Positions 9,058 to 18,259 are shown, numbered from the stretch's first letter. The stretch is DNA of 64,000 nucleotides from Bacteroidota bacterium (GCA_025963725.1 JAOQAE010000006.1:806001-870000); one strand, 5' to 3'. Numbers and translations are program-made. Notes: generated from the sequence alone by a model not told the origin.

Positions 9058-9750
9058 ATGAAAAAACCGATATACTTCCTCTCCATTCTCCTTCTCAGCG
9101 CCTGCAGCAGCAACCCTTCCACGGATCAATCTGCCACAGAAACGCCGGCCACACGCGACCTGGGCAAAACATTCGCTGACATCAATCCCGATTCCCTCTA
9201 TGTATACAGCATTGAAAACACGGAAGACAAGAATTATAAGTTTGCGGGAAGGCTGCTCGACAGCAGCATCATCTCTATCTTTCCTTATTATGTAAAAGGT
9301 GACCAACGCTGGAAAACTGAATATTTCGGATGCTATAAATTTGCCATTGACTCTTCGCGAATTGCCCTTGTTACAAGAGTTCCCGGAGAGTACGTATCCT
9401 CCTCGCTCCAGCTTTTTATTTACGACATTCAAAAAGATTCGGTTACTCAGCAGATCGACCTTGCCGATCTCTGGGGCGATGCCGGTGAATTTTCAGAGCA
9501 CAACTCCTGTATTTTTTACAGCCCGGAGAAGGAGCTGAAGATCCTCAGCTATTACTGGAGCTCCTACGACCACAGCGTAGACCAGGAAACAGAAGGCGAT
9601 ACGCTTATTGAATACTGGGAGGGTTACCTCCTGCGGGGGCTTTCGAAGAACGCCGGCGATACCCTTTCCAAGGATTCGGCAGAGATTGTAAGGAATTATC
9701 CGGCAATGCTTGAGAAGATGCTGCACCGGGAAACCCCTGTGAGCCTGTAA
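9058..9750 (+). CDS. Lipoprotein of unknown function
   Basis: 230 residues from ATG 9058. MKKPIYFLSILLLSAC ends in a lipobox (LSAC, Cys16), followed by SSNPS, so the protein should be lipid-anchored. The mature part is acidic with alternating strands (YVYSIENTEDKNYKFAGRLL, RIALVTRVPGEYVSSSLQLF, LKILSYYWSSYDH), resembling a small beta-rich domain. The upstream in-frame ATG at 9004 lies inside the previous gene and is unlikely. It follows the DUF4919 gene by 20 bases and is probably cotranscribed with it. I do not recognise the family. Confidence 0.75.
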   Translation: MKKPIYFLSILLLSACSSNPSTDQSATETPATRDLGKTFADINPDSLYVYSIENTEDKNYKFAGRLLDSSIISIFPYYVKGDQRWKTEYFGCYKFAIDSSRIALVTRVPGEYVSSSLQLFIYDIQKDSVTQQIDLADLWGDAGEFSEHNSCIFYSPEKELKILSYYWSSYDHSVDQETEGDTLIEYWEGYLLRGLSKNAGDTLSKDSAEIVRNYPAMLEKMLHRETPVSL

Positions 9751-9806
9751 GCCAGGCATAAGCTGTACATACAGGGCAAAAAATTAGAAAAATTAAAATC
9801 AATTTC

Positions 9807-9814
9807 TATCTTTG
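9807..9814 (+). promoter_or_regulatory. -7 element of the haem/iron uptake cluster
   Basis: TATCTTTG, an exact TAnnTTTG match. TTAG at 9784-9787 sits where a TTTG -33 element would be (19 bases upstream). Transcription would begin near 9820. Confidence 0.45.
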
Positions 9815-9863
9815 TTCGCAAACCGCACCCAGGCTGAAAAAGATTAGCTGCATATTACTCATA

Positions 9864-10361
9864 ATGATCCTGCTGCTCCAGGCGGGCGGGATGCTGTTTA
9901 TCTTTAAATGCCAGCAATACAGCGCCTATTTTCAAATGCAACAGGATCTGTTCCACGGCAGCGCGAAACTCGAGCAGCTCACCTTCTCTCTTGAGGAATA
10001 CAACAAAAACAGGCAGGACGATGGTGATGAAATTTCCTTCCAGGACAAATTATACGATGTTAAGTCTGTAACTGTAAACGGCAAAACCGTGACCCTTCTT
10101 GCCGTGAACGATACCAAAGAAGAAAGCGTGATGCTGAGGATCAGGGATTTTATACGGGAGGCCAGCCTTCCCGGCAACGAGGTTCCGATGCAATTGCTCC
10201 AGCTTTTTTCAATGCAGTACATCTCTCCTCAAACAAGGCTTTGCTTTTTTATCCCTTCTGTTTCAATTCAATTCCCCGATCCCAAATCTCCTGCGCTTAC
10301 AGCGGGAACCGGGAACATTTTTATTCCCCCGCCCGAACAGGCCACTTCCTTTTTATTTTAA
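9864..10361 (+). CDS. Small membrane-anchored protein preceding the TonB receptor
   Basis: 165 residues from ATG 9864; the frame is open upstream, and a CTG at 9834 (LKKISCILLIM) would supply the basic N-terminus normal for such a leader, so a non-ATG start is possible. A hydrophobic N-terminal helix (ILLLQAGGMLFIFKCQQY) is followed by a charged region with EQLTFSLEEYN and KTVTLLAVNDTKEES. It resembles short Bacteroidota proteins found beside TonB receptors (an N-terminal QxGGxxxxFK-x-QQ motif), but I know no function. It ends 57 bases before the receptor and is probably cotranscribed with it. Confidence 0.7.
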   Translation: MILLLQAGGMLFIFKCQQYSAYFQMQQDLFHGSAKLEQLTFSLEEYNKNRQDDGDEISFQDKLYDVKSVTVNGKTVTLLAVNDTKEESVMLRIRDFIREASLPGNEVPMQLLQLFSMQYISPQTRLCFFIPSVSIQFPDPKSPALTAGTGNIFIPPPEQATSFLF

Positions 10362-10418
10362 CAGGTACCCGCGTGTTTGGTGCCTGACCAAGCTTTTGTT
10401 CCATATTAATCTTATATC

Positions 10419-12596
10419 ATGAACTATATAAAAACAGCCTTCATGGGCTTAGGCATGGCATTTTGCCACCTGTCCCATGCACAGAACGATACAGCAAAGA
10501 ATACCACTATCAAGCTTAGCGAAGTGGAAATTGAGACCAATTCCAATAAGTCATTAACCCAGCCGGCATCTGTTGCAAAGCTTACCGAGGTGGAGCTGAA
10601 GCGCGGCAACGGCCTTTACCTCGATGATGCCATCAACCAGAATGTTCCGGGTGTTTTCATGCAGCGCCGCGCTGCTTCTTCCGGGCAGCAATTCAACATC
10701 AGGGGATACGGAAATGGCGTGCGGGGGACTAATGGCGTGAGCAGCAATTTCGACGGACAGGGTTATAAAGTATACCTGAACGGGATCCCTATTACCGATG
10801 CCGAAGGGATCACACTGATGGACGACATCGATTTCAACTCCATCGGAAATGTGGAAGTTATAAAAGGGCCTACCGGAACGCTTTACGGACTGGCTATTGC
10901 AGGGGTTGTAAACCTTAAGACGGCTACCCCTGCAAAGGGAAAAACTTCCGTGGGACAGGATGTGATGTTCGGAAGCTACGGCCTCAGCCGCTTTACCACA
11001 CATGCCGAAGTAGGCGGGGAACGCTCTTCCTTCCTGGTAAATTACGGCCACCAGACCTACGATGGATTTATCGTGCACACTGCGTCCCACAAGGATTTTG
11101 TGAACGTAATGGGAAATTTCCAGCCGAATGAAAAACAATCGGTAAGCGTGTATGCAGGATACAGCAACAGCTACGATGAAAGACAGGGCGAGCTTACCAT
11201 CATGCAGTACGATACGAATAACTATTCGGGAAACCCCGCTTACATTAAGAACAATGCGCATTCCAATATCATCAGCTTCCGGGCCGGCGTGGGACATACT
11301 TACACGTTCAACAAGTATGTTTCAAACACGCTCACCGTTTTCGGCAGCGGTGTAAGCAACAATGCGAGCTCGGCGGGCGGCTGGACAGATAAAACACCGG
11401 TGAACTACGGCGCACGCACTACGTTCGACCTTAAATTCATGCAGGAGAAAAAGTTCAGGCTCAATGGTGTGCTTGGAGCTGAGCTCCAGCAGCAGTTTGC
11501 ACAGGTGATCGGATACGGGATGGTGGCTAATCCAAACCCTGACCCATACGCGTACAATACCATCGGCGCTGCACGCAGCAATATTGCGTACCGCACAGAA
11601 ACATCCTCTGCCTTTACGGAATGGACGCTTGGCATGCCAATGGACTTTTCACTTACAGCGGGAATCGGCGTAAGCAATATGCTGATCGTGCTGAACGACC
11701 GCTTCTATGTGTCAACCAGCACCAACCCTACCAAATATGCCAAAGGCTATGACAATATGTTCTCGCCGCATGTTGCGCTGAACAAAGTATTCAAAAAGCA
11801 CATTTCCGCATACATCTCTTACAGCAAAGGCTACAAAGCGCCAACAAGCTCTTACTTCTTTATTCCGACAACAGGAAAAGTGAATACCGAGCTGAGCCCC
11901 GAGGCCGGCGACCAGTTCGAGATCGGCTCGAAAGGCGACCTGATGAACGGAAAGCTGTATTATGAAGTGGCGGTGTTCAACACTTTATTCAGCAACAAGA
12001 TGACCACCGTTGCTGTTCCGCTCGATCCTCCTGCGGTTGGTACTTCATACTCTTACATTGTGAACAGGGGCGGACAGGATAACAAAGGCGTTGAAGCATT
12101 GCTGAAATACACTGTGTACAGCTCGGCTACAGGCTTCTTCAAAGCCATCACTCCATGGGTGAACGTGGCTTATTCCGATTTCAGGTACGTGAATTATTCA
12201 TTCCAGACGCTGACGGCGAACAAGAAAAATGTGATCGAAACCGACTACAGCGGAAATGCTGTTGCAGGCGTAGCGCCTGTCACCGCTAACGCAGGCGTTG
12301 ACATCAACACTAAGATCGGCGTGTATGCAAACGTTAATTATTTGTACCGCGATGGTATGCCGATCACTTCCGACGGACTGAACATGGCGCCATCGTACAG
12401 CCTGCTGAATGCAAAGCTTGGCTTCCGCCGTACATTTTTGAAGCGCCTCGACCTGGATGTGTATGCCGGTGCGACCAATATCACCAGCGAAAAATATTCG
12501 TACATGATCTTCGTGAACCAGCTTCCGGATGCTTATATGCCGGCACCGAATGAGATCAATTATTTCGGCGGAGTAAACTTAAAATTCAATTTTTAA
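10419..12596 (+). CDS. TonB-dependent outer-membrane receptor (haem/siderophore)
   Basis: 725 residues. Signal peptide (MNYIKTAFMGLGMAFCHLSHA-Q), then a plug domain from about residue 45 (TQPASVAKLTEVELKRGNG) with GNVEVIKGPTGTLYG near 145-160, a standard plug signature. A 22-strand barrel with aromatic girdles follows and ends in INYFGGVNLKFNF with C-terminal Phe. There is no carboxypeptidase-like N-terminal domain, so it is of the CirA/FecA style rather than SusC style. The genes downstream encode a haem-type ABC importer, so the substrate is likely haem or a ferric siderophore; I see no diagnostic haem-receptor His/FRAP-NPDL motif. A terminator-like hairpin follows, so the importer may be expressed at a lower level. 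Confidence 0.9.
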   Translation: MNYIKTAFMGLGMAFCHLSHAQNDTAKNTTIKLSEVEIETNSNKSLTQPASVAKLTEVELKRGNGLYLDDAINQNVPGVFMQRRAASSGQQFNIRGYGNGVRGTNGVSSNFDGQGYKVYLNGIPITDAEGITLMDDIDFNSIGNVEVIKGPTGTLYGLAIAGVVNLKTATPAKGKTSVGQDVMFGSYGLSRFTTHAEVGGERSSFLVNYGHQTYDGFIVHTASHKDFVNVMGNFQPNEKQSVSVYAGYSNSYDERQGELTIMQYDTNNYSGNPAYIKNNAHSNIISFRAGVGHTYTFNKYVSNTLTVFGSGVSNNASSAGGWTDKTPVNYGARTTFDLKFMQEKKFRLNGVLGAELQQQFAQVIGYGMVANPNPDPYAYNTIGAARSNIAYRTETSSAFTEWTLGMPMDFSLTAGIGVSNMLIVLNDRFYVSTSTNPTKYAKGYDNMFSPHVALNKVFKKHISAYISYSKGYKAPTSSYFFIPTTGKVNTELSPEAGDQFEIGSKGDLMNGKLYYEVAVFNTLFSNKMTTVAVPLDPPAVGTSYSYIVNRGGQDNKGVEALLKYTVYSSATGFFKAITPWVNVAYSDFRYVNYSFQTLTANKKNVIETDYSGNAVAGVAPVTANAGVDINTKIGVYANVNYLYRDGMPITSDGLNMAPSYSLLNAKLGFRRTFLKRLDLDVYAGATNITSEKYSYMIFVNQLPDAYMPAPNEINYFGGVNLKFNF

Positions 12597-12607
12597 ATCA
12601 TAATAAA

Positions 12608-12637
12608 AAGGCGGCGCATGAAAGGCGCCGTCTTTTT
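12608..12637 (+). terminator. Intrinsic terminator or attenuator after the receptor
   Basis: A ten-base stem (AAGGCGGCGC with GCGCCGTCTT, one G-T pair) with an ATGAAA loop and a T run lies between receptor and hmuT-like gene. Partial read-through would give less importer than receptor. Confidence 0.7.
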
Positions 12638-12652
12638 TATATCCATCAGACT

Positions 12653-13528
12653 ATGAAAAAGATAATTGCTTTAACGGGAATGTCGCTGCTGCTGCTGAGC
12701 TGCGGCCGCTTTTCAAATGAAGATAAAAAGCAGGAGCAGAAGGAGCGCATTGTTTGTATTTCCAAACAATACAGCGAGATCATCTTTGCGCTGGGCGCAC
12801 AGGAAAACATTGTTGCCGTTGATGTTTCGAGCACCTATCCTGAAGAAATAAAAAAGCTCCCTACAGTTGGCTATCACCGGGCATTAAGCGCGGAAGCCAT
12901 TCTTGCGATGACCCCTACGCTGATCCTGCAGGACAATAACATCGGGCCTGAGCATGTGGTGAAGCAGCTGAAAGACCTGAAGATCCCGATGAAGGAGTTT
13001 GGCAAATACCAAAACACGCTTGCGGGCACCGATTCGCTGATCCGCGAGATGGGCGCCTACTTTCACCGCGAACGGGAAGCCGATTCGCTTTGCAAAAAGC
13101 TGGATAATGACATGAAGGCAGCGCTGGAAGCGACAGGGAAATACAAGGATACGGTGAAGGTGCTGATCATTCACTTCGGACAGGCATCTAACCAATACCT
13201 CGTGATGACAAAAAAGAGCACGGCTGCAAAGATGATCGAATGGGCCGGCGGGAAAATGGCAGTGGACGATGAAAAAGGAATGAAGCAGATTTCCCCGGAG
13301 GTCGTTGCCAAATCGGACCCGGATGTGATCCTGCTCACCGACTTCGGCTACGACCGCCTGAACGGCTCTACTGAAAAGATCAGCGAGCTTCCCGGCGTAT
13401 CGAGCACAAGGGCATTTAAGAACAACAGGATCTACCGCGTGGAAGAGCATGACATGGTTTACCTCGGCCCGCGTACAGGCGAAAATGTACTCAACATTCA
13501 AAAATTGATTCATAAAGATGGGCAATAA
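12653..13528 (+). CDS. hmuT: Haem/siderophore ABC importer substrate-binding lipoprotein
   Basis: 291 residues. MKKIIALTGMSLLLLSC ends in a lipobox (LLSC, Cys17). The body is a BtuF/HmuT-type class III binding protein: RIVCISKQYSEIIFALGAQ (start of the first lobe), VDVSSTYPEEIKKLPTVGYHRALSAE, and the second lobe with SPEVVAKSDPDVILLTDFG. The C-terminal LGPRTGENVL (about 273-282) matches the GPRTGE signature I associate with HmuT haem-binding proteins, which favours haem over cobalamin. It overlaps the permease gene by 11 bases. In Gram-negative Bacteroidota such lipoproteins sit in the inner membrane or face the periplasm. Confidence 0.85.
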   Translation: MKKIIALTGMSLLLLSCGRFSNEDKKQEQKERIVCISKQYSEIIFALGAQENIVAVDVSSTYPEEIKKLPTVGYHRALSAEAILAMTPTLILQDNNIGPEHVVKQLKDLKIPMKEFGKYQNTLAGTDSLIREMGAYFHREREADSLCKKLDNDMKAALEATGKYKDTVKVLIIHFGQASNQYLVMTKKSTAAKMIEWAGGKMAVDDEKGMKQISPEVVAKSDPDVILLTDFGYDRLNGSTEKISELPGVSSTRAFKNNRIYRVEEHDMVYLGPRTGENVLNIQKLIHKDGQ

Positions 13529-14546
13529 GCAATACGGGGGAACTTCCTTTATTCTCCTTATTCTTCTTGTGATCGTGCTGCTGCTTTCTATGAAATACGG
13601 GGCAGTGAACATCAGCCTGGACGAGATCTGCTCGGGCTTCGGCAAATGGCTTCATCACGATGAGAGCATGACGCTGAACGAGCGGATCTTCCTGCAGATC
13701 CGGCTGCCGCGTGCGCTGCTCTGCATTTTCGTTGGCGCAACGCTGGCTGTGGGCGGCGTGCTCATGCAGGCGCTGTTCCGCAATCCTATCGTGGAGCCCG
13801 GACTTGTGGGCACTTCCAGCGGGGCTGCCTTCGGAGCGGCCTTGTATTTTGTAATGGGCGCCACCTTTAAATTAAATGCGGGGGAATGGACGTTGCCGCT
13901 TGCGGCTTGTGCAGGCGGCATCTTATCCACCGCATTTGTATTCATGCTTTCACAATCGAAGCAAACGGGCAAAAGCTCCATTGTTGCGCTGCTGCTTACG
14001 GGCATCGCCATCAACGCGCTGTTCATGAGCGGCGTAGGCTTTCTCTCCTACATTGCAAGGGACCCGCAGGCACGCTCCATCACCTTCTGGAACCTCGGTA
14101 CTTTATCGGGCGCCAGCTGGCATTCGGTGATCATCATCGGAACATCCACCGTGCTGTGCATCGCCATTGCACTGCGGTATGCACGGCACCTGAATGCGCT
14201 GATGATCGGTGAAGAGGAAGCGCAATACCTTGGCATCAACATCAAAAAATTAAAAGCGGTGATCCTGCTTGTGAATGTAATTATGGTTGCCACGGCTACT
14301 GCATTTGTAGGCGTGATCAGCTTTGTGGGGCTTATTGTGCCGCACCTGCTGCGCATGATCAACGGTTCCGACAACCGCTTCCTGATCCGCAACGGCGCAT
14401 TGCTCGGCGCCATACTGCTGAGCATTGCCGACCTTGTGGCGCGCATGGCCTTAAGGCCGGCGGAGCTGCCGATCGGCATTGTTACTTCCATTATCGGAGT
14501 GCCTGTATTCATTGTTCTCTTACGCAGCAAAAATTATTTTTTCTGA
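13518..14546 (+). CDS. hmuU: FecCD-family ABC importer permease
   Basis: 342 residues, about ten membrane helices, with the FecCD family hallmarks: LPRALLCIFVGATLAVGGVLMQALFRNPIVEPGLVGTSSGA split across the second helix region, LIGEEEAQYLGIN-like coupling helix (MIGEEEAQYLGI, about 235), and FVGLIVPHLLRMINGSDNR (about 270) near the coupling loop. It overlaps hmuT by 11 bases and shares one base with the ATPase gene (TGATG), which indicates translational coupling. It forms the channel of a haem or siderophore importer as a homodimer with the ATPase below. Confidence 0.92.
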   Translation: MGNKQYGGTSFILLILLVIVLLLSMKYGAVNISLDEICSGFGKWLHHDESMTLNERIFLQIRLPRALLCIFVGATLAVGGVLMQALFRNPIVEPGLVGTSSGAAFGAALYFVMGATFKLNAGEWTLPLAACAGGILSTAFVFMLSQSKQTGKSSIVALLLTGIAINALFMSGVGFLSYIARDPQARSITFWNLGTLSGASWHSVIIIGTSTVLCIAIALRYARHLNALMIGEEEAQYLGINIKKLKAVILLVNVIMVATATAFVGVISFVGLIVPHLLRMINGSDNRFLIRNGALLGAILLSIADLVARMALRPAELPIGIVTSIIGVPVFIVLLRSKNYFF

Positions 14547-15325
14547 TGCTTTCCGCGAAAAATATTACATATACAATTGATGGAAAAACACTTCTCGATG
14601 ATGTGTCGGTACACTTTGAAGCAGGAAAGCTGAACCTCATCATCGGCCCGAACGGCGCAGGGAAATCAACCCTTGTGAAGGTGCTCTGCAACCAGCTCCG
14701 GCCATCGGACAAAGGAAGTGTTTCGTATGACGGCAAAGATGTGCGTATATTTTCCATTGCCGAGTTAGCGCGCATCCGTGCCGTGCTGTCGCAAAACATT
14801 GAGCTGGCCTTTCCGCTGAAAGTTTCGGAAGTGGTGATGATGGGAAGGTACCCGCATTTCAACGGGAAGCCCGGACAAAAAGATGAAGCGGCATGCGAGG
14901 AGGCGATGCGCTTTTTTGATGTGCTCGATATGGCGCAGCGGAATTACATGACCCTGAGCGGCGGCGAAAAGCAGCGCGTGCATTTTGCAAGGGTACTTGC
15001 GCAGATCTGGCACAAGCCCGCTGAAGGCTGCCGGTACCTGGTATTGGATGAACCGCTTACTTTCCTGGATGTACGTTACCAGTTCGATTTTATGAACAAA
15101 GTAACATCGCTGCTGAAGGATAACGGGCTTGTTGTGGTGGGTGTGGTGCACGACCTGAACCTCGCGGCAAAGTTCGCAGGCCACATTGTGCTGCTCCACC
15201 AGGGAAAGGTGCTGGCAGCAGGAAACCGTGAGCAGGTGCTTTCAAAAGAGAATATCCGCGCGGCCTACGGGCTCGAGCCGGTGATCCATACCGATCAGGA
15301 GGAAATGTACCTGTTCTTTAAATAA
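14546..15325 (+). CDS. hmuV: Haem/siderophore ABC importer ATPase
   Basis: 259 residues. Walker A is GPNGAGKST (about 33-41), the Q-loop follows in VLSQNIE, the signature is LSGGEKQRV (about 138), Walker B is YLVLDEPLTFLD (about 166), and the switch His is in VVHDLNLA. The QIWHKPAEGCRYLVLDEP insertion between signature and Walker B is characteristic of HmuV-type haem ATPases. It completes the hmuTUV-like set. The next gene starts 49 bases on and seems separate. Confidence 0.92.
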   Translation: MLSAKNITYTIDGKTLLDDVSVHFEAGKLNLIIGPNGAGKSTLVKVLCNQLRPSDKGSVSYDGKDVRIFSIAELARIRAVLSQNIELAFPLKVSEVVMMGRYPHFNGKPGQKDEAACEEAMRFFDVLDMAQRNYMTLSGGEKQRVHFARVLAQIWHKPAEGCRYLVLDEPLTFLDVRYQFDFMNKVTSLLKDNGLVVVGVVHDLNLAAKFAGHIVLLHQGKVLAAGNREQVLSKENIRAAYGLEPVIHTDQEEMYLFFK

Positions 15326-15374
15326 GTCAGATACAAGAAGTATCTTCGTTCCCTGACCACTTAAAAACAAATCA

Positions 15375-16034
15375 ATGAAAAAGACCGCTATTGCTTTTAT
15401 CGTATGCATGACCTCTGTATCTGCTTTCGCACAAACTGTGCAGGCCGACACGGCAAAAAAAGAATTCAGGAATATCATCGCCATCAACGCCACCTCGCTG
15501 CTACGACAGGTTCTTCCGGGCATGACGCCCTTACCTTCTTCTTCCCCTAACCTGATCAGCTACAGGAGAATATTTAAAAGCAACGCACTGCGGATCGGCC
15601 TCGGCGGCAATGTGGTGAGTGATGACCAAAGCCTTACCGACTCTACAGGTACTACACACGGCAATTACAATGCGGGGATCCGGGTCGGCTACGAGCATTA
15701 CTGCTACCTTGCAAAAAAATGGATGTGGTATTTCGGTGCGGACCTTACAGTAGGGCACTCGGTGAACAACACAACGAACTACAATGCCATTGCTACTTAC
15801 AAAAGCTCCCAGACCACAAACTCCTATGGAATTTCGCCATTCCTCGGCGTAACCTTCAATATTAATCCCCGCCTGAGCATTGCCACGGAAGCGAACCTCA
15901 GTATTGCCTATGTGCAGATAAAATTCAAGGAATCATCAGGGCCGGATCCAGTGTATGAAAGGCATTCAGGAACTAACCGCATACTGGGGCAGTTCAGTGA
16001 GCCTGAATTCATAAGTGTGAGACTGAAATTTTAG
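15375..16034 (+). CDS. Secreted outer-membrane beta-barrel protein
   Basis: 219 residues with a clear signal peptide (MKKTAIAFIVCMTSVSAFA-Q). The mature part has repeated amphipathic strands (IISYRRIF-like, LRIGLGGNVVS, AGIRVGYEHYCYLAKKW, WYFGADLTVGHSV, YGISPFLGVTFNINPRLSIATEANLSIAYVQIKF) and ends in FISVRLKF with terminal Phe, typical of an outer-membrane barrel. The function is unknown. It follows the haem importer but has a possible promoter of its own: TATCTTCG at 15343-15350 is one base from the -7 consensus. Confidence 0.78.
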   Translation: MKKTAIAFIVCMTSVSAFAQTVQADTAKKEFRNIIAINATSLLRQVLPGMTPLPSSSPNLISYRRIFKSNALRIGLGGNVVSDDQSLTDSTGTTHGNYNAGIRVGYEHYCYLAKKWMWYFGADLTVGHSVNNTTNYNAIATYKSSQTTNSYGISPFLGVTFNINPRLSIATEANLSIAYVQIKFKESSGPDPVYERHSGTNRILGQFSEPEFISVRLKF

Positions 16035-16077
16035 GATGCAGAAGGGCTATTTAAATTAACCCTAGTTTCCATAAAGG

Positions 16078-16124
16078 AAAAGATTCTTCGACTCCATTGC
16101 ATTCCGCTCAGAATGACAAACAAT
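16078..16124. repeat. Dispersed intergenic repeat fragment
   Basis: The string AGATTCTTCGACTCCATTGC ... CGCTCAGAATGAC is the inverted relative of GTCATTCTGA ... GAATCT at 55743-55780. It is a half of a common dispersed inverted repeat. Confidence 0.55.
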
Positions 16125-16142
16125 TATGCCGCGAAGGCTTAA

Positions 16143-17393
16143 TTACCTTCTCTGCGGTGGCTTTGAGCTGCTATTGCTATTGCTGTTTCTCCTGAAAGGC
16201 TTTTTCTTTCCTGCAAAAGCAGGCTTCTTCACTTTCACTTCAGGTGCGTAAACAGGCCCTTGTCCTAAATGTGCAGGCAAAGGGATCTTGTTCACTTCGG
16301 CGCCGATGAGCGATTCGATCTGGAAAAATTTCTGCTGGTCGTACTCATTGATGAAGGTAAGCGCAACACCTGTGGAAGATGCCCTTGCGGTACGCCCGAT
16401 CCGGTGGATATAATCTTCGGCATCACCCGGCACATCGTAATTGATCACGAGGTTGATGTCTTCAATATCAATTCCGCGGGAAAGAATATCCGTTGCAACG
16501 AGGATCTGCGTTTGCTTGCTCCTGAAATTGCGTAATACTTCTTCACGCTCATTCTGCTCCAGGTCGGAGTGGATCGCTTTTGCCTTGATGCCTGCTTTCT
16601 GCAGGTCGCGGTCGAGCTCCTTCACCTTCTGCTTTGTGGAAACAAAGATGATGACGCTGCTCAGCTCCTTCTCTTTTCCTTCAAGCAGTGATTTGATGAG
16701 GTTATTTTTTTGTGTGTCGTACACAAGGTATGCACCCTGTACCACTCCTGCTGCCGGCTTGGAGATCGCGATGCTGATCTGCTCGGGCTCGTTCAGGAGC
16801 TTTGTTGCAAGCGTCCTGATCTTCGGCGGCATGGTTGCCGAGAACATCAGTGTTTGTCTTTTCTTAGGCAAGTACGTGGTGATCTTTAAGATGTCATCCA
16901 CAAAGCCCATATCGAGCATCCTGTCGGCCTCATCGAGGATGAAGTGCTTTACATCATCCAGCTTAACATATCCCATATTCAAATGGGCCATGAAACGGCC
17001 GGGGGTTGCAACAATAACATTGGCGCCCTGTGTGAGCGCTCTTCTTTCCGTTTCAAAAACGCTTCCGTCGCTTCCGCCATAAATAGCGATGGAGCTCACG
17101 GATGTGAAATAGGAAAAGCCCTGCAAGGCCTGGTCGATCTGCAAAGCAAGCTCGCGCGTTGGCACAATGATAAGGGTGTTGGTGGAATGTGTGTCCTCTT
17201 TTGCAAGCTTGTTGAGGATCGGGAGCACAAAGGCTGCTGTTTTGCCGGTGCCGGTCTGGGCGCAGGCGATCAGGTCCTTGTTGTTCAATATGATCGGGAT
17301 AGCTTGTTCCTGGATAGGTGTTGGGCTCTCAAAGCCCATTGAGTCAAGGCCTTCCTGCAGGCTTGGCTCAAAATTAAATTCGCTGAATTTCAA
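16143..17393 (-). CDS. DEAD-box RNA helicase (RhlE-like)
   Basis: 416 residues. In order: the Q motif (FNFEPSLQEGLDSMGFESPTPIQ, split around residues 5-28), motif I AQTGTGKT (about 45-52), PTRELA, ATPGR, DEAD (about 152-155), SAT, then the second RecA domain with VATDILSRGIDIEDI and the HRIGRTAR motif (about 335). The tail (about 380-416) is basic and low complexity (KKPAFAGKKKPFRRN, PPQRR), as in RhlE proteins that act on ribosomes and mRNA decay. It is a single gene with convergent neighbour on the left and a 281-base spacer upstream. Confidence 0.93.
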   Translation of the reverse strand: MKFSEFNFEPSLQEGLDSMGFESPTPIQEQAIPIILNNKDLIACAQTGTGKTAAFVLPILNKLAKEDTHSTNTLIIVPTRELALQIDQALQGFSYFTSVSSIAIYGGSDGSVFETERRALTQGANVIVATPGRFMAHLNMGYVKLDDVKHFILDEADRMLDMGFVDDILKITTYLPKKRQTLMFSATMPPKIRTLATKLLNEPEQISIAISKPAAGVVQGAYLVYDTQKNNLIKSLLEGKEKELSSVIIFVSTKQKVKELDRDLQKAGIKAKAIHSDLEQNEREEVLRNFRSKQTQILVATDILSRGIDIEDINLVINYDVPGDAEDYIHRIGRTARASSTGVALTFINEYDQQKFFQIESLIGAEVNKIPLPAHLGQGPVYAPEVKVKKPAFAGKKKPFRRNSNSNSSSKPPQRR

Positions 17394-17461
17394 AACTGTT
17401 CGTGTTAAATTATATGCGAAGATACGGCTAATTTTTCATTAATTACCTATCCGTGCCGCGA

Positions 17462-17492
17462 CACCACCCCAACCCTCCTGCAAGGAGGGAGC
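17462..17492 (-). repeat. Short palindromic repeat family A, copy 1
   Basis: CCCTCC TGCAA GGAGGG hairpin preceded by ACCACCCCAA. Read on the minus strand it is CCCTCC...GGAGGG followed by TTGGGGTGGT, matching the copies at 17561, 30788 and 58040. Confidence 0.75.
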
Positions 17493-17560
17493 TGATCCTG
17501 CGAACATCTTAATAGAAATACTGATTTCAACATTCTGCCCAAATGATTCCAACGGAGCAT

Positions 17561-17595
17561 TCCCCCTCCTCCCAGGAGGGGCCAGGGGTGGTCAA
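17561..17595 (+). repeat. Short palindromic repeat family A, copy 2
   Basis: Stem CCCCTCCT / AGGAGGGG with a CCC loop, followed by CCAGGGGTGGT. It is in opposite orientation to copy 1, 70 bases away. The remaining part of 17394-17674 shows no gene. Confidence 0.75.
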
Positions 17596-17674
17596 GAGAA
17601 AACATTGCAACATTTTTCTGCAAGCGCCTTCTTTAATAGGCCTTTATATTCTATATTCGTAGAATATTCATTCC

Positions 17675-18247
17675 ATGTTTAAACTTATTTTTAAATTATT
17701 CGGCTGGAAGATCACACATTATCTGCCGGATGAAATAAAAAAGTGTGTGATCGTTGTGGCCCCTCATACGAGCAACTGGGAGTTTGTTTTCGGGATGGGC
17801 GCCATCCGCTTCATGAAGCTGCAGCCCCGCTTTGCCATTAAAAAAGAATGGATCCGCTTTCCTTTTAAACGGCTGATGCTCTCATCGGGCGCACTCGCCA
17901 TCGACCGGAACGCAAAGAACACCCTCGGGGAAAAAACGGGCACGGTTGATGCCATGGCGGAGCTCTTTAAAAAGCATGATACGCTGCGGCTGATCATTAC
18001 GCCGGAAGGCACCCGCTCGCGGATGGAAAAGTGGAGGACCGGCTTCTACCATGTGGCCGTGAAGGCCAATGTGCCGATCGCGCTGGGCTTTATGGATTAT
18101 GAGAAAAAAGAATGCGGCATCGACAAGATCATTTACCCGAGCGGCGATTACAAGGCCGACATGAAGCTGATCATGGATTTTTATAAAAATGTAAAAGCAA
18201 AGCACCCGCAGAATTTCAGCGTGGATGTGGAGCTGAGCAAACCTTAA
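17675..18247 (+). CDS. PlsC-type lysophospholipid acyltransferase
   Basis: 190 residues, a compact 1-acyl-glycerol-3-phosphate acyltransferase-like domain. The catalytic block reads APHTSNWEFVFG (about 29-40), a variant of NHxxxxD in which the acidic residue is Glu. Block II is FAIKKEWIRFPFKRL, and block III is ITPEGTRSRMEKWRTGFY (about 109-126), with the substrate-binding EGTRS. Such short family members with HTSNWE transfer acyl groups to lysophospholipids or related lipids; the exact acceptor is unknown. The 12-base gap to the thioredoxin gene suggests cotranscription. Confidence 0.85.
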   Translation: MFKLIFKLFGWKITHYLPDEIKKCVIVVAPHTSNWEFVFGMGAIRFMKLQPRFAIKKEWIRFPFKRLMLSSGALAIDRNAKNTLGEKTGTVDAMAELFKKHDTLRLIITPEGTRSRMEKWRTGFYHVAVKANVPIALGFMDYEKKECGIDKIIYPSGDYKADMKLIMDFYKNVKAKHPQNFSVDVELSKP

Positions 18248-18259
18248 AAACTTTTAAAA

